Shown here: in pieces, positions 36,767-44,561 of the stretch
Numbering within the stretch: position 1 is the stretch's first letter
How the letters are laid out: each line of letters begins with the position of its first letter
Origin: Bradyrhizobium sp. ISRA430
GTDB lineage: Bacteria > Pseudomonadota > Alphaproteobacteria > Rhizobiales > Xanthobacteraceae
Assembly (NCBI RefSeq): GCF_029909975.1
Contig: NZ_CP094516.1
Coordinates: 3,472,001-3,536,000, forward strand
DNA: 64,000 bases
Reading direction: 5' to 3'
The notes under the pieces: generated by a model
Databases searched by the model: none
What the model was told of the DNA's origin: nothing
What the model saw: the letters and a program-made list of their open reading frames with translations, nothing else
Position numbers and translations under genes: made by a program

Positions 36767-37279
36767 GTGCCTGACACGACGCTCGAACGACTCCCGGACC
36801 AGCTCCGCGAAAACCTTCGCCTCGTTTTCGTCGGTACCGCCGCAAGCACACGATCAGCGCGGGATGGGCACTACTACGCCCATCCCGGCAACCGGTTCTG
36901 GCGGGCGATCCATGAGGCCGGGATCACACCGCGGCGCTATCAGCCGAGTGAGTTCGCGGCGCTGTTAGATTTCGGGATCGGCTTCACCGATCTCTCCAAG
37001 TCGGGCGCCGGGATGGATCGCCAGATCGAGGCAGCATCGATCGACGTGCCGGGCTTCAGGGCCAAGATCGAGAAGTATCGCCCGAGGACCATTGCGTTCA
37101 CGAGCAAGAAGGCGGCGAGCCTGTTTTATGGCAGGCCGTCCGGCGTGATTTCGCTGGGGCGGCAGCAGGCTGACGCGCAATTTCCCGACGTGTTCGTGCT
37201 CGCCTCCCCATCCGGCGCCGCGTCCGGCCATTGGACGCTGGAGCCGTGGCGTGACCTTGCGGCGTGGATTGCAGCGTAG
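36767..37279 (+). CDS. Uracil-DNA-glycosylase superfamily protein (Mug-like)
   Basis: 170 residues from a GTG one base after the thiC stop. The UDG fold is recognisable: VFVGTAASTRSA as motif 1, HPGNRFWRAIHEAGI, DFGIGFTDLSKSGAGMD, IAFTSKKAASLFYG, and VLASPSGAASGHWTLEPW as motif 2. Most Mug/TDG enzymes have GINPG in motif 1, where the Asn is catalytic; here it is GTAAS, so the catalytic Asn is absent and substrate may differ (as in the hypoxanthine-type branches). Cotranscribed with thiC by position, with no obvious functional link. Confidence 0.8.
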   Translation: MPDTTLERLPDQLRENLRLVFVGTAASTRSARDGHYYAHPGNRFWRAIHEAGITPRRYQPSEFAALLDFGIGFTDLSKSGAGMDRQIEAASIDVPGFRAKIEKYRPRTIAFTSKKAASLFYGRPSGVISLGRQQADAQFPDVFVLASPSGAASGHWTLEPWRDLAAWIAA

Positions 37280-37308
37280 GGTCGGTTAGCAGCAACGCCC
37301 ACACTTAG

Positions 37309-37436
37309 CCGTCGTCCCGGCGAAGGCCGGGACCCATACCGCGGAATCCATCAGTTGCGAATGTTCGCAGTACCGGACCACGAGTCTTCGCCAAACCGCT
37401 TCCTGGGGTTATGGGTCCGGCCTTCGCCGTGACGAC
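37309..37436. repeat. Palindromic intergenic repeat, family D, copy 1
   Basis: Begins CGTCGTCCCGGCGAAGGCCG and ends with GGCCTTCGCCGTGACGAC, flanking ACCCATACC and GGGTTATGGGTCC. A related copy lies at 48112-48284. It fills the gap between the glycosylase gene and the VOC gene. Confidence 0.8.
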
Positions 37437-37521
37437 ACCGTGGATTTGGCAATACGGTGCTAAAAAACACGACGCCGCTTTGTGAGCGGCTAATCCACTC
37501 TACGCGGTCACGCCCGCCGCC

Positions 37522-37959
37522 TCACCCCGCATACGCCCGATCCAGATCCGCGATCACGATCTTCTTCATCTGCATCATGGCCTGCATGACGCGACCCGCC
37601 TTGGTGCGGTCGGGGTCGCCGAGGTAGCGGCCGAGCGCGGTCGGGATCACCTGCCAGGACAGGCCGAACCTGTCCTTGAGCCAGCCGCACCTGGATTCTT
37701 CACCGCCGTACGCGGTGAGCCGGCTCCAGAAATAATCCACCTGCTCCTGCGTCTCGACGCTGATGAAGAACGACACCGCCTCGTTGAAGCGGTGTTGCGG
37801 CCCGCCATTGAGGGCGTTGAAGCGCTGCCCTTCCAGCTCGAACACCGCCATGAAGTCGCTGACGGTCTCGACCTTGGCGTTGGGAAACACCGATTTGTAG
37901 AAAGCGACGGCTTCCGGGACGTTGTTGTCGAACCAGAGAAACGGCGTGATGGAAGTCAT
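37522..37959 (-). CDS. VOC/PhnB-like protein
   Basis: 145 residues, a glyoxalase-fold (VOC) protein of the PhnB / '3-demethylubiquinone-9 methyltransferase-like' group: ITPFLWFDNNVPEAVAFYKS, FNALNGGPQHRFNEAVSFFI, WSRLTAYGGEESRCGWLKDR and FGLSWQVIP. These proteins are not methyltransferases; the function is unknown. Soluble and cytosolic. Start ATG lies after a GAGGATTCCCGAAAC leader. Confidence 0.85.
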   Translation of the reverse strand: MTSITPFLWFDNNVPEAVAFYKSVFPNAKVETVSDFMAVFELEGQRFNALNGGPQHRFNEAVSFFISVETQEQVDYFWSRLTAYGGEESRCGWLKDRFGLSWQVIPTALGRYLGDPDRTKAGRVMQAMMQMKKIVIADLDRAYAG

Positions 37960-38111
37960 GTTTCGGGAATCCTCGGGTTTGAGATGGGACGGACAGGCGC
38001 GGGCCTGCCCGTAGGACGAACGGGAGGCCGGGCGCCCGACAGGCGGCGGATCATTTTTCTTGGCGATCCTGTATGATTGGCCTGGAGTTACCCGGTTGAG
38101 GAGCGCCGCCC

Positions 38112-38807
38112 ATGCTGACCCTCTACTCCTACCCCGAACTTTTCGGTGTCGCCGACAACAACGGCTATGGCCTCAAGGTCTACGCTTTCCTGAAGCTGGC
38201 GGGCGTGCCCTTCGTGCACGAGCACGTGTTCGACGCCTCCGCCGCGCCGCGCAGGCAGCTTCCTTATGTCGTCGATAACGGCGAGACCATTGGCGACAGC
38301 GAGACGATCATCGCGCACGCAATCGCAAAATATCGCCTGACCATCGATGCCGCGCTTTCGCCGGACCAGCGCCGGACTAATCATTTGGTCACGCGCATGC
38401 TCGACGATCTCTACTGGGTGATGTCGTATTCGCGCTGGCAGGACGATCGCTACTTTCCGGCGTTCCGCGACGCCTTCATCGCGCAGCATCCGCGGATCAA
38501 TGCCGAGGGGCTGGAGAGGGCGAAGGCCTACAACGCGCAGCGCTATCATTTCCAGGGCATCGGCCGCTACACGCCCGAGCAGGCTTACGCGCGGGGCCTC
38601 ACTGACCTGAAGGTGCTGGCCGAGATCGTGCCCGCGCACGGCTTCGTCCATGGAGCGATGCCGACCAGCATCGATGCCGGCATCTACGGCTTCGTCGCCA
38701 ACATCTATTTCTTCCCGATACCGACGCCGCTGAAGGCGTTCGTCGATGCCCACGAGAATCTCGTCGCGCATTGCGCGAGGATTCATGCGGCGGTCGGAAA
38801 ATCGTAG
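38112..38807 (+). CDS. Glutathione S-transferase-like protein
   Basis: 231 residues. N-terminal thioredoxin-like domain: LTLYSYPELFGVADNNGYG, KVYAFLKLAGVPFVHEHVF, RRQLPYVVDNGETIGDSETI (the PxxVxDxxxxxxDSxxI glutathione-binding pattern). C-terminal helical part resembles the Tom37/failed-axon-connections group (LTIDAALSPDQRR, YWVMSYSRWQDDRYFP). It may bind glutathione; whether it is an active transferase is unknown. Stand-alone. Confidence 0.82.
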   Translation: MLTLYSYPELFGVADNNGYGLKVYAFLKLAGVPFVHEHVFDASAAPRRQLPYVVDNGETIGDSETIIAHAIAKYRLTIDAALSPDQRRTNHLVTRMLDDLYWVMSYSRWQDDRYFPAFRDAFIAQHPRINAEGLERAKAYNAQRYHFQGIGRYTPEQAYARGLTDLKVLAEIVPAHGFVHGAMPTSIDAGIYGFVANIYFFPIPTPLKAFVDAHENLVAHCARIHAAVGKS

Positions 38808-38938
38808 GGTGGGTTAGCGAAGCGTAACCCACCTCTTCTCTCGCGGCGGATGGTCTGTCGCTTGTGGCGTGGTGGGTTACGCCTCGCGCCATCGCCTGTT
38901 GAACGACGGCGCTCGTGATCGGCTAACCCACCCTAGAC
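38805..38938. repeat. Palindromic intergenic repeat, family E (GTAGGGTGGG type), copy 1
   Basis: GTAGGGTGGGTTAGCGAAGC at its left and GGCTAACCCACCC at its right end form inverted ends; GTGGGTTACGCC lies inside. Related copies are at 41389-41481 and 62745-62832. Confidence 0.75.
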
Positions 38939-38948
38939 ACCGGTGCTG

Positions 38949-39383
38949 TTACCGCATCGTGATCGCAAGACCGCTGAGGTCCGCGTTCGCCATGAGGCCG
39001 ACTTGCGTGCCGGCGAGCTCCAGCACGGCCCCCTTCTGGTTGGTCAGCACGATGGCCCGCGCGCCGGCCCCCACCGCGAGGCCGGCCCCGGCGGCGCCGT
39101 AGACGCCGGCGACGTCGGAGGGGCGGTAGATGTTGGAGACGCGGCCGCGCAGCACGGTCCTGGAGCCGCCGAAGACGAGGCCGTAGTCGAGGCCGCCGGT
39201 CGAGAGCGCATAGGAGCGGCCGCGGAAGTTCAGGACGCCCGAGCCGCCGGAGCCGCCGATGATCCAGCCCGCCTTGTAGATCGTCAGCACCACCGTGCCG
39301 CTGTCGGCCTGGGCCGCGGTCGAGAGGCCGGCAAGAGCGGCGATGGCGACGAGCGCGGCGCGAAAGGTGGATGCGATCTTCAT
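38949..39383 (-). CDS. Exported glycine-rich protein of unknown function
   Basis: 144 residues with a signal peptide (MKIASTFRAALVAIAALAGL, cleaved after AQA). The mature part is Gly/Ala-rich beta-type sequence: GSGVLNFRGRSYALSTGGLDYG, GVYGAAGAGLAVGAGARAIVL and ELAGTQVGLMANADLSGLAI. The pattern recalls EipA/DUF1134-type envelope proteins, but I cannot confirm it. Start ATG follows GGAGCCCTCC. Stand-alone. Confidence 0.65.
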   Translation of the reverse strand: MKIASTFRAALVAIAALAGLSTAAQADSGTVVLTIYKAGWIIGGSGGSGVLNFRGRSYALSTGGLDYGLVFGGSRTVLRGRVSNIYRPSDVAGVYGAAGAGLAVGAGARAIVLTNQKGAVLELAGTQVGLMANADLSGLAITMR

Positions 39384-39473
39384 GGAGGGCTCCGGAGGCT
39401 GTTCTTCAAGGCTGGAATCGAATCAGACGAGGCAAATCTATCCAATCGATCGCGGCGGCAAAATGATTGGGGT

Positions 39474-39655
39474 ACTTCTCTCCCTCTCGCCGTTCTTACG
39501 GGGCCGAGACGAGCTTCGCTCGCTCTGAGAGGCCTGGGGTGAGGGGCTCCATCCACGATTGCGGTGATCAACGGACTCGCGGAAGCTACCCTCACCCGCA
39601 TTGCATTTCGATGAAATGCGGCCTCTCCCCGCAGGCGGGGAGAGGCGAAGCTTCG
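39474..39655. repeat. Palindromic intergenic repeat, family C (long copy)
   Basis: CTCTCCCTCTCGCCG...GGTGAGGGGCT, ACTCGCGGAAGC core, CCCTCACCCGCATTGC and closing CTCTCCCCGCAGGCGGGGAG. Same organisation as 15533-15684. No gene is apparent. Confidence 0.8.
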
Positions 39656-40014
39656 CGATCCTCAGTGGCATCATTGCATCGTGCCGCTGTTTTGCCCGAC
39701 GTGTCAAACGTCTCTCCCCGCATCCGCCTATGCTGAAGCTTCGGCGGACAAGCGCGACGGAAGGCGAAGCAATACGATCATCGGCGCCATGACAGCGTCT
39801 GTTGCGGTTTTGCTCGACCTGTCAAATGCCTACACGACGTCACCGGCAGCATGCATCGGGCGGGCGTTTCTACTTTGCATGGGGTTGTTTTCGAGATTTT
39901 TGTTGGGCGCGAGATCGCGGCCTCCGCAGGCGCCGGGAGCGAATGCGGTTGCAACCGTCCCGCATGTCGCTACGCTCATGCGGGTTACGCGACCGTCCTG
40001 ATCCGAGGTGACCC
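39656..40014. other. Non-coding stretch with a degenerate 21-bp direct repeat
   Basis: No gene is visible. Two 21-base segments at 39690-39710 and 39808-39828 (core TTTTGC-CGAC-TGTCAAA) match at 18 of 21 positions. A CATGGGGTTGTTTTCGAG segment follows at 39888; I recall similar sequence in other Bradyrhizobium intergenic regions, so this may be a decayed repeat. Confidence 0.5.
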
Positions 40015-40398
40015 ATGCCGATCCAGCATTTTGCGCCCCCGCCGCATGTCAAGGCGCCGCCGCTGTCGTTCGCCACGCGTGTCGGCGATCTCCTGTTCAT
40101 CTCGGGCATTCCCGGCTTCGATGCCGACGGCGCGCTGCCTGACGGTTTCGAAGCGCAATTCGGCAACGTCGTCATCAACATCAAGCGTGTGTTGACCGAG
40201 GCCGGCGCGACGTTCCGCGATCTCGTCAAGGTCAACGTGCTGCTGACGCGCGCCTCCGACGTCGCGACGATGAACGCGCTCTATGCCGGCGCGTTCGGCC
40301 CGCCGCCCTATCCGGCGCGCACCACCTGCGTGGTGCAGGCCCTGCCGAACTCGAAGATGTTGATCGAGATCGAGGCGGTGGCGTCGCTGGCCAAGTGA
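40015..40398 (+). CDS. RidA-family protein
   Basis: 127 residues of the YjgF/YER057c/UK114 fold: LSFATRVGDLLFISGIPGFD, NVVINIKRVLTEAGATFRDL, KVNVLLTRASDVATMNALYAGAFG, and PPPYPARTTCVVQALP with the substrate-anchoring Arg, then KMLIEIEAVA. RidA proteins hydrolyse reactive enamine/imine intermediates from PLP enzymes. Whether this paralogue deaminates or has another role is not determinable. Start ATG follows GAGGTGACCC. Confidence 0.9.
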   Translation: MPIQHFAPPPHVKAPPLSFATRVGDLLFISGIPGFDADGALPDGFEAQFGNVVINIKRVLTEAGATFRDLVKVNVLLTRASDVATMNALYAGAFGPPPYPARTTCVVQALPNSKMLIEIEAVASLAK

Positions 40399-40552
40399 GC
40401 CGCGCTCAGCGCGTGTGGCTTGCCGGGCACGCGGCCAAACCAAGTGCCCGACTCCGTCTGACATGTCCGTGAACGGCCGCTCCCCGGCTTGCAACGGACC
40501 TGCTTTTGCCGCACGAAATTTCGGTTCACCCTTCCCCACAAGGAGATACTTC

Positions 40553-40813
40553 ATGCGTCGCGTTCTCGCGCTCTGTGCCGCTGCCGGCATCGCCACGTCC
40601 GCCTTTGCCGCACCGGCCTCGGCGAAGGTCGGCTATTACGTGATCCGCTGGGACAACACCGGCATCTGCCAGGTCTGGAACGAGGACCTGAAGTACAAGC
40701 CGTTCGAGTGGGGAGCTTCGACCTACAAGGTCGTGAGCAAGCCTCTCCCGACATTCGCGGCCGCTTCGGATATTCAGATCAAGCTGCGCGCGGAGCGCCG
40801 CTGCACGCTCTAA
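40553..40813 (+). CDS. Small secreted protein, paralogue 1 (YxxIRWxxTGxCQxW family)
   Basis: 86 residues from the ATG at 40553, preceded by AAGGAGA. Signal peptide (RRVLALCAAAGIATSAFA, cleaved after ASA, about residue 23). The mature 62 residues contain KVGYYVIRWDNTGICQVWNE, a SKPLPTFAAASDIQIK segment, and a final Cys in RRCTL, so two cysteines may pair. The gene at 41113 has the same pattern (YHLIRWQDTGFCQIWDE, VPTFVDALAVKDHAL, GHCTW). A rhizobial family of unknown role. Followed by a strong terminator. Confidence 0.75.
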   Translation: MRRVLALCAAAGIATSAFAAPASAKVGYYVIRWDNTGICQVWNEDLKYKPFEWGASTYKVVSKPLPTFAAASDIQIKLRAERRCTL

Positions 40814-40839
40814 GCCAACGACGAGGCGGATCGAACTGG

Positions 40840-40875
40840 AAGGCGGGTTGCGCGCGCAGCCCGCCTTCGCTTTTT
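40840..40875 (+). terminator. Rho-independent terminator after paralogue 1
   Basis: Long GC stem AAGGCGGGTTGCGC / GCGCAGCCCGCCTT (one G-T wobble, minimal loop) followed by CGCTTTTT. It starts 27 bases after the stop codon. Confidence 0.85.
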
Positions 40876-41112
40876 GGCCGGTCGCGCCGTCTGGCTCAGG
40901 TGTAACGCGACAGCGATCGAAACGCGGCACCTCACGCGTTAACGCTGCGTTTTCCGGCCAAATTCCAGCATTTCCTGCGCGCGCGGTTTGAACCTGATCA
41001 GCTTGCGGAACTACTCACGTCTTGTCCGGGGCGCACTCCCCCCAGCGTCCCGCGCCACCCTCCCCATCATTGTCGGGAGGTGCATCACATCTTTCATTTA
41101 AGGAGCTGATCC

Positions 41113-41364
41113 ATGCGTCGTATTTCCATGCTGTGCGCTGCTGCCTGTCTTGCCGCTACCGCCTTCATCGCCGCAAGCCCGGCCGAAGCCGGCTATCACC
41201 TGATCCGCTGGCAGGACACGGGCTTCTGCCAGATCTGGGATGAGAGCATCCCGTCCACGCCGTGGCCCGCCGACTACGCCCGCGTCAGCGCGTCCGTTCC
41301 GACCTTCGTCGATGCGCTCGCGGTCAAGGACCACGCGCTGCGCAACGGCCACTGCACCTGGTAA
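41113..41364 (+). CDS. Small secreted protein, paralogue 2
   Basis: 83 residues, ATG with AAGGAGC upstream. Signal peptide (RRISMLCAAACLAATAFIA, cleaved after EA near residue 26). Mature part YHLIRWQDTGFCQIWDESIP, with VPTFVDALAVKDHALRNGHCTW at the end: the same IRWxxTGxCQxW and terminal Cys pattern as paralogue 1, 300 bases upstream. Together they look like a local duplication. Likely periplasmic; function unknown. Confidence 0.75.
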   Translation: MRRISMLCAAACLAATAFIAASPAEAGYHLIRWQDTGFCQIWDESIPSTPWPADYARVSASVPTFVDALAVKDHALRNGHCTW

Positions 41365-41388
41365 AATCGCGATCGAGCGCAGGCATCG

Positions 41389-41481
41389 TAGGGTGGGCAA
41401 AGCGAAGCGTGCCCACCGCTTAGAATCCGGGATCGGCGGCACGGTGGGCACGGCGCAAATGCGCCTTTGCCCACCCTACAA
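41389..41481. repeat. Palindromic intergenic repeat, family E, copy 2
   Basis: GTAGGGTGGGCAAAGCGAAG and, at the other end, GCGCCTTTGCCCACCCTAC, as inverted ends of a 90-base element. It lies between the secreted protein gene and the convergent J-domain gene. Confidence 0.8.
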
Positions 41482-41504
41482 GATCTACAAGATCTCGCTT
41501 GTCG

Positions 41505-41993
41505 CTATCCCGCGTCCTTGTGCGCGCCAGGATGGATCAGGATGTCCCGCGCGGCGGCGAGGTCGATGAAGGCCTGCGCACTGCCACCCTGATCGGGATG
41601 CATGCCCTTGGCGGCGCGGCGATAGGCCTGGTTGATGTCCTCGCAGGTGAGCTGCACGGCGAGCGGCAGGCCGAGCGTCCTGCGGGCGCGCTCCTCGTTG
41701 GAGAGCTTTTTCGGCAGCGCGTTGCGGCGCCCGAAGCGCGGCGCGGTCAGATCGTGGATGACCTCGAGGATCACGCCGACGCGGCGTTGGGCTGCCAGCG
41801 TGACGCTGTCATCGTCATTGTCCACGGCCTGGCGCAGCACCGGAAGCGCCTGCTCGGCCGCCTGGCGCAGCATCGTGTCGGTGCTCATCCGCGCGATCTC
41901 GGCCACGAGCCGGCCCGCCTCCGCCCAGTCGGCAGAGTCCGCCGACCGCAGGCGTTCGAGGGCGATTTTCCAAGGTTCAAGTCGTTCCATCAT
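41505..41993 (-). CDS. J-domain-containing protein
   Basis: About 162 residues from the ATG at 41993; the frame can extend to a TTG at 42011, and no start has a clear ribosome site. The C-terminal third is a J domain with the HPD motif in AYRRAAKGMHPDQGGSAQAF, preceded by TCEDINQ. The N-terminal 100 residues are helical and unusual: LEPWKIALERLRSADSADW and RRVGVILEVIHDLTAPRFG. It would stimulate an Hsp70; being short and lacking G/F and zinc regions it is a type III J protein. Partner unknown. Confidence 0.78.
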   Translation of the reverse strand: MMERLEPWKIALERLRSADSADWAEAGRLVAEIARMSTDTMLRQAAEQALPVLRQAVDNDDDSVTLAAQRRVGVILEVIHDLTAPRFGRRNALPKKLSNEERARRTLGLPLAVQLTCEDINQAYRRAAKGMHPDQGGSAQAFIDLAAARDILIHPGAHKDAG

Positions 41994-42104
41994 GCGCGCA
42001 ACGTTTAGCAACAGAGATCAGTATGCCAAGGTCGCCGTTTCCGACCCCTTAATTTCGAGTTAGCCTTTCATGAAACTTCGAAACGAATCCGGGAGGAAAA
42101 TGTC

Positions 42105-42872
42105 ATGGCATTGCTCGCAAACCACATCGCGGTCGTCACCGGCGCAGGATCCGGCATCGGCCGGGCGATCGCGGCGGGCTACGCACGCGAAGGCGCACAG
42201 GTCGTGCTGCTCGACGTCAATGCCGACACGGTTGCGGAAGCCGCAACGGAGATCCAAAAAGCAGGCGGCAAAGCCGAGAGCTTTGCGCTCGATGTCACCA
42301 GGCGCGAGGACTGTTTTGCGCTGGCAAAGCAGGTCGCCGACAAGGTCGGACAGGTGTCGATCCTCGTCAACAATGCCGGCATCACCCGCCGCAATGCCTT
42401 CACCGCCGGGACCGAGACGGTGGCGAAGGACTGGAACGACATCATCTCGCTCAACCTCAACGGCGTCTTCAACATGACGCAAGCGTTCCTCAGCCCCTTG
42501 CGCGCGAGCAAGGGCCGCATCGTCAATATCGGCTCGATCCAGTCCTTCGTGCATCTGCGCACGCCGAGCTCGGCGGCCTACACCACCTCCAAGCATGGCG
42601 TGCTCGGCTTCACCAAGGCGCTCGCGGTCGAGCTCGGCAAGGAAGGCGTGCGCGTCAACGCGATCGGCCCGGGCTTCATCGAGACCAACATCAACGCGAC
42701 TGTGCGCGCCACCAATCCGGCGCTGGTGCAGGCCTTCGTCGATCACACCCCGCTCGGGCGCACCGGCAAGCCCGATGACATCGTCGGCCCCGCGATCTTC
42801 CTCGCGTCGGATCTGTCGGCTTACGTCACGGGCACGATCGTGATGGTGGACGGCGGGTATCGGACGGTGTGA
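42105..42872 (+). CDS. Short-chain dehydrogenase/reductase
   Basis: 255 residues, classical SDR: TGAGSGIG cofactor motif (12-19), LVNNAG (87-92), catalytic Ser144, Tyr159 and Lys163 in SSAAYTTSKHGVLGFT, and NAIGPGFIETN. Sequence after that (TPLGRTGKPDDIVGPAIFLAS and VTGTIVMVDGGY) is typical of the FabG-like or sugar/polyol branch. NADP(H) or NAD(H) preference is not clear from the D39 region (LLDVNAD suggests NAD). Start ATG follows GGAGGAAAATGTC. Stand-alone, with no clue to substrate. Confidence 0.88.
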   Translation: MALLANHIAVVTGAGSGIGRAIAAGYAREGAQVVLLDVNADTVAEAATEIQKAGGKAESFALDVTRREDCFALAKQVADKVGQVSILVNNAGITRRNAFTAGTETVAKDWNDIISLNLNGVFNMTQAFLSPLRASKGRIVNIGSIQSFVHLRTPSSAAYTTSKHGVLGFTKALAVELGKEGVRVNAIGPGFIETNINATVRATNPALVQAFVDHTPLGRTGKPDDIVGPAIFLASDLSAYVTGTIVMVDGGYRTV

Positions 42873-42900
42873 CGGAGCGACGCGTTCGCCACTTGTGCAG

Positions 42901-43000
42901 TGTCATCGTCCGCGAAAGCGGACGATCCAGTATTCCAGAGACAGTGACGAATACGGAGAAGCCGCGGCGTACTGGATGCCCGCCTCCGCGGGCATGACAC
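42901..43000 (-). repeat. Palindromic intergenic repeat, family A, copy 3 (inverted)
   Basis: Bounded by TGTCATCGTCCGCG and GCGGGCATGACAC; inner GGAGAAGCCGCGGCGTACTG matches the thi-operon elements in reverse orientation. It lies in the 337-base gap between the SDR gene and the Fis-type gene, in which I see no gene. Confidence 0.85.
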
Positions 43001-43210
43001 CTGCTTTGTGGCGCGAGATCGGCCCGCATCGCTATGCATCCCGTGCCAATCGCGGCGGCTTCGCGGTATTCCTGGGGTCAATTGGTGTGCTGCCCCGGCA
43101 ATTAACCAATCGTTAACCAAACGCGCCCACCGTAGATCTACGGCTTGGGGGTCGTTTGTTCTCGATCCGCTTCCAATGATGGAAGCGGGCGTTGGTCGGG
43201 AGGTGTGTTG

Positions 43211-43456
43211 ATGACCACTGTTCATGTCGCGACGCCGCAGGGCGCGCAATTCCTTGCCCCAAACCAGATCGTTCCGCTGCTGATCGGCGCGACCGTCGAC
43301 GAGGTCGAGCGCGAGCTCGTGCTTCAGACGCTCGCCCGCTGCGACGGCAACCGCACGCGCGCAGCCCGCGTGCTCGGTCTGTCGGTGCGCACGCTGCGCA
43401 ACAAGATCAGGCTCTATGCGGCCTCCGGCATCGAGGTGCCGGCGTATCACGACTAG
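43211..43456 (+). CDS. Stand-alone Fis-type helix-turn-helix protein
   Basis: 81 residues from the ATG at 43211, preceded by GGGAGGTGTGTTG. The C-terminal 50 residues are the Fis/NtrC-type HTH: VERELVLQTLARCDGNRTRA, ARVLGLSVRTLRNKIRLY. It lacks the receiver and AAA domains of sigma-54 activators, so it resembles the detached DNA-binding domains found near flagellar or other regulators in alphaproteobacteria. The N-terminal 30 residues (HVATPQGAQFLAPNQIVPLL) are not recognised. Target unknown. Confidence 0.82.
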   Translation: MTTVHVATPQGAQFLAPNQIVPLLIGATVDEVERELVLQTLARCDGNRTRAARVLGLSVRTLRNKIRLYAASGIEVPAYHD

Positions 43457-43587
43457 CACGTGACGCCACGCAAAAGCGCCTCGTGCTGCCAATTGATGTT
43501 GACCAAGCCCGACGCGCTGCGCGGGCAGAATTGCTGCTGTCGTCAAACGCCGCTAAGTAGCTTGCTTCCGGTAGAGGGAGCAGCGGT

Positions 43588-44085
43588 GTGGCAGACAATC
43601 AGAACCGGCAAGGACGGCAAGGACCTCAGGGGCGGCAGGGCGAGCCGGGACGGCCGGGGCCACAGGGGCATCCGGGCCGGCGCGGGCCGGACGGCGCGCG
43701 CGGCAAGCCGGGGCCACAAGGCAAGCCCGGTCCGCTTGGAAAGGCCGGACCGGTAGGCAAGGCCGGTCCGCAGGGCAAGCAGGGCGAGGCCGGGCCACGC
43801 GGACCAGCCGGACCGCAGGGGCCGGTCGGGCCGCAAGGCCCACGCGGCGAGGCAGGTCCGCCCGGTCAGTTGCCCTCGATCGAGCAGGTGCTGCCATGGC
43901 TGGAGCAGCTCTTCGATGCCTGGGACGAACGTCGCCGCCAGCGCGAGCAGGAAGCCGCCGAGCAAGCGGCGCTGGAAGCCGCCGTGCAGGACGAAGCCGA
44001 TCCCATCGTCGACAACGACGGCGACGATAGCGAAAAGGACGATCGCAAGAAAAAGAAGAAAAAGAGGAAACACGGCAAGGACTAG
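43588..44085 (+). CDS. Collagen-like Gly-X-Y repeat protein
   Basis: 165 residues from a GTG, with GGGAG eight bases upstream. Glycine occurs at every third residue from 9 to 93, giving 29 uninterrupted Gly-X-Y triplets (e.g. [29 protein letters not shown]), rich in Pro, Gln, Lys and Arg. A C-terminal part of about 70 residues follows: [19 protein letters not shown], a charged helix, and [14 protein letters not shown]. There is no signal peptide or anchor, so it may be cytosolic or use a non-Sec route. The helix after the repeats could be the trimerisation unit. Function unknown. Confidence 0.8.
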   Translation: MADNQNRQGRQGPQGRQGEPGRPGPQGHPGRRGPDGARGKPGPQGKPGPLGKAGPVGKAGPQGKQGEAGPRGPAGPQGPVGPQGPRGEAGPPGQLPSIEQVLPWLEQLFDAWDERRRQREQEAAEQAALEAAVQDEADPIVDNDGDDSEKDDRKKKKKKRKHGKD

Positions 44086-44176
44086 CCGCCGCGCCCGGGA
44101 CTCGAGCCTCGCTCAAGAGGATGAATCGTCCTGGCGTAGCAGCATGCCCATGCGCGGAGCAGCAGCCAAGGAACGG

Positions 44177-44443
44177 CTAGCCGAAGCGTAGGCGCGAACG
44201 CTCCCTCGCCCGCTCCGCCTCGACCTCCCGATCCCGCGCCGGCGCGTGGGTGTGCAGCGACGTGAGGAGGCGGCGCGCGGCGTCCGACACCTCCGCCACG
44301 GCGCGGTTGAAGGCTTCCTCATTGACTTGCGAGGGCTTGTTGAAGCCGGAGAGCTTGCGCACGAACTGCAGCGCGCTGGCATGGATCTCGTCCTCCGTCG
44401 CCGGCGGCTCGAAGTTGAACAGCGTCTTGATGTTGCGGCACAT
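44177..44443 (-). CDS. DUF2277 family protein
   Basis: 88 residues from the ATG at 44443, preceded by GAGGAGAAACTC; the longer frame to 44473 lacks a ribosome site. It begins MCRNIKTLFNFEPPATEDEI, a very characteristic start of DUF2277, followed by ASALQFVRKLSGFNKPSQVN and EEAFNRAVAEVSDAARRLL. Small helical cytosolic protein of unknown function. It lies between the convergent collagen-like gene and the ArsR-type gene. Confidence 0.88.
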   Translation of the reverse strand: MCRNIKTLFNFEPPATEDEIHASALQFVRKLSGFNKPSQVNEEAFNRAVAEVSDAARRLLTSLHTHAPARDREVEAERARERSRLRFG

Positions 44444-44561
44444 GAGTTTCTCCTCGGCTCCTCTGAAAGGCACGTCTGTTCAAGGACGATCGGCGCGGGC
44501 CCAATGCTACATGCCGGGTCCGCCTCTGTCATCGCCATCCGGGCGTCGCGGACACGGCGAG

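Noticed and set aside
43588..43866. Simple low-complexity noise interpretation of the Gly-X-Y region
   Set aside because: Glycine is exactly periodic over 29 triplets, the frame has a start with a ribosome site, and a non-repetitive C-terminal domain follows.
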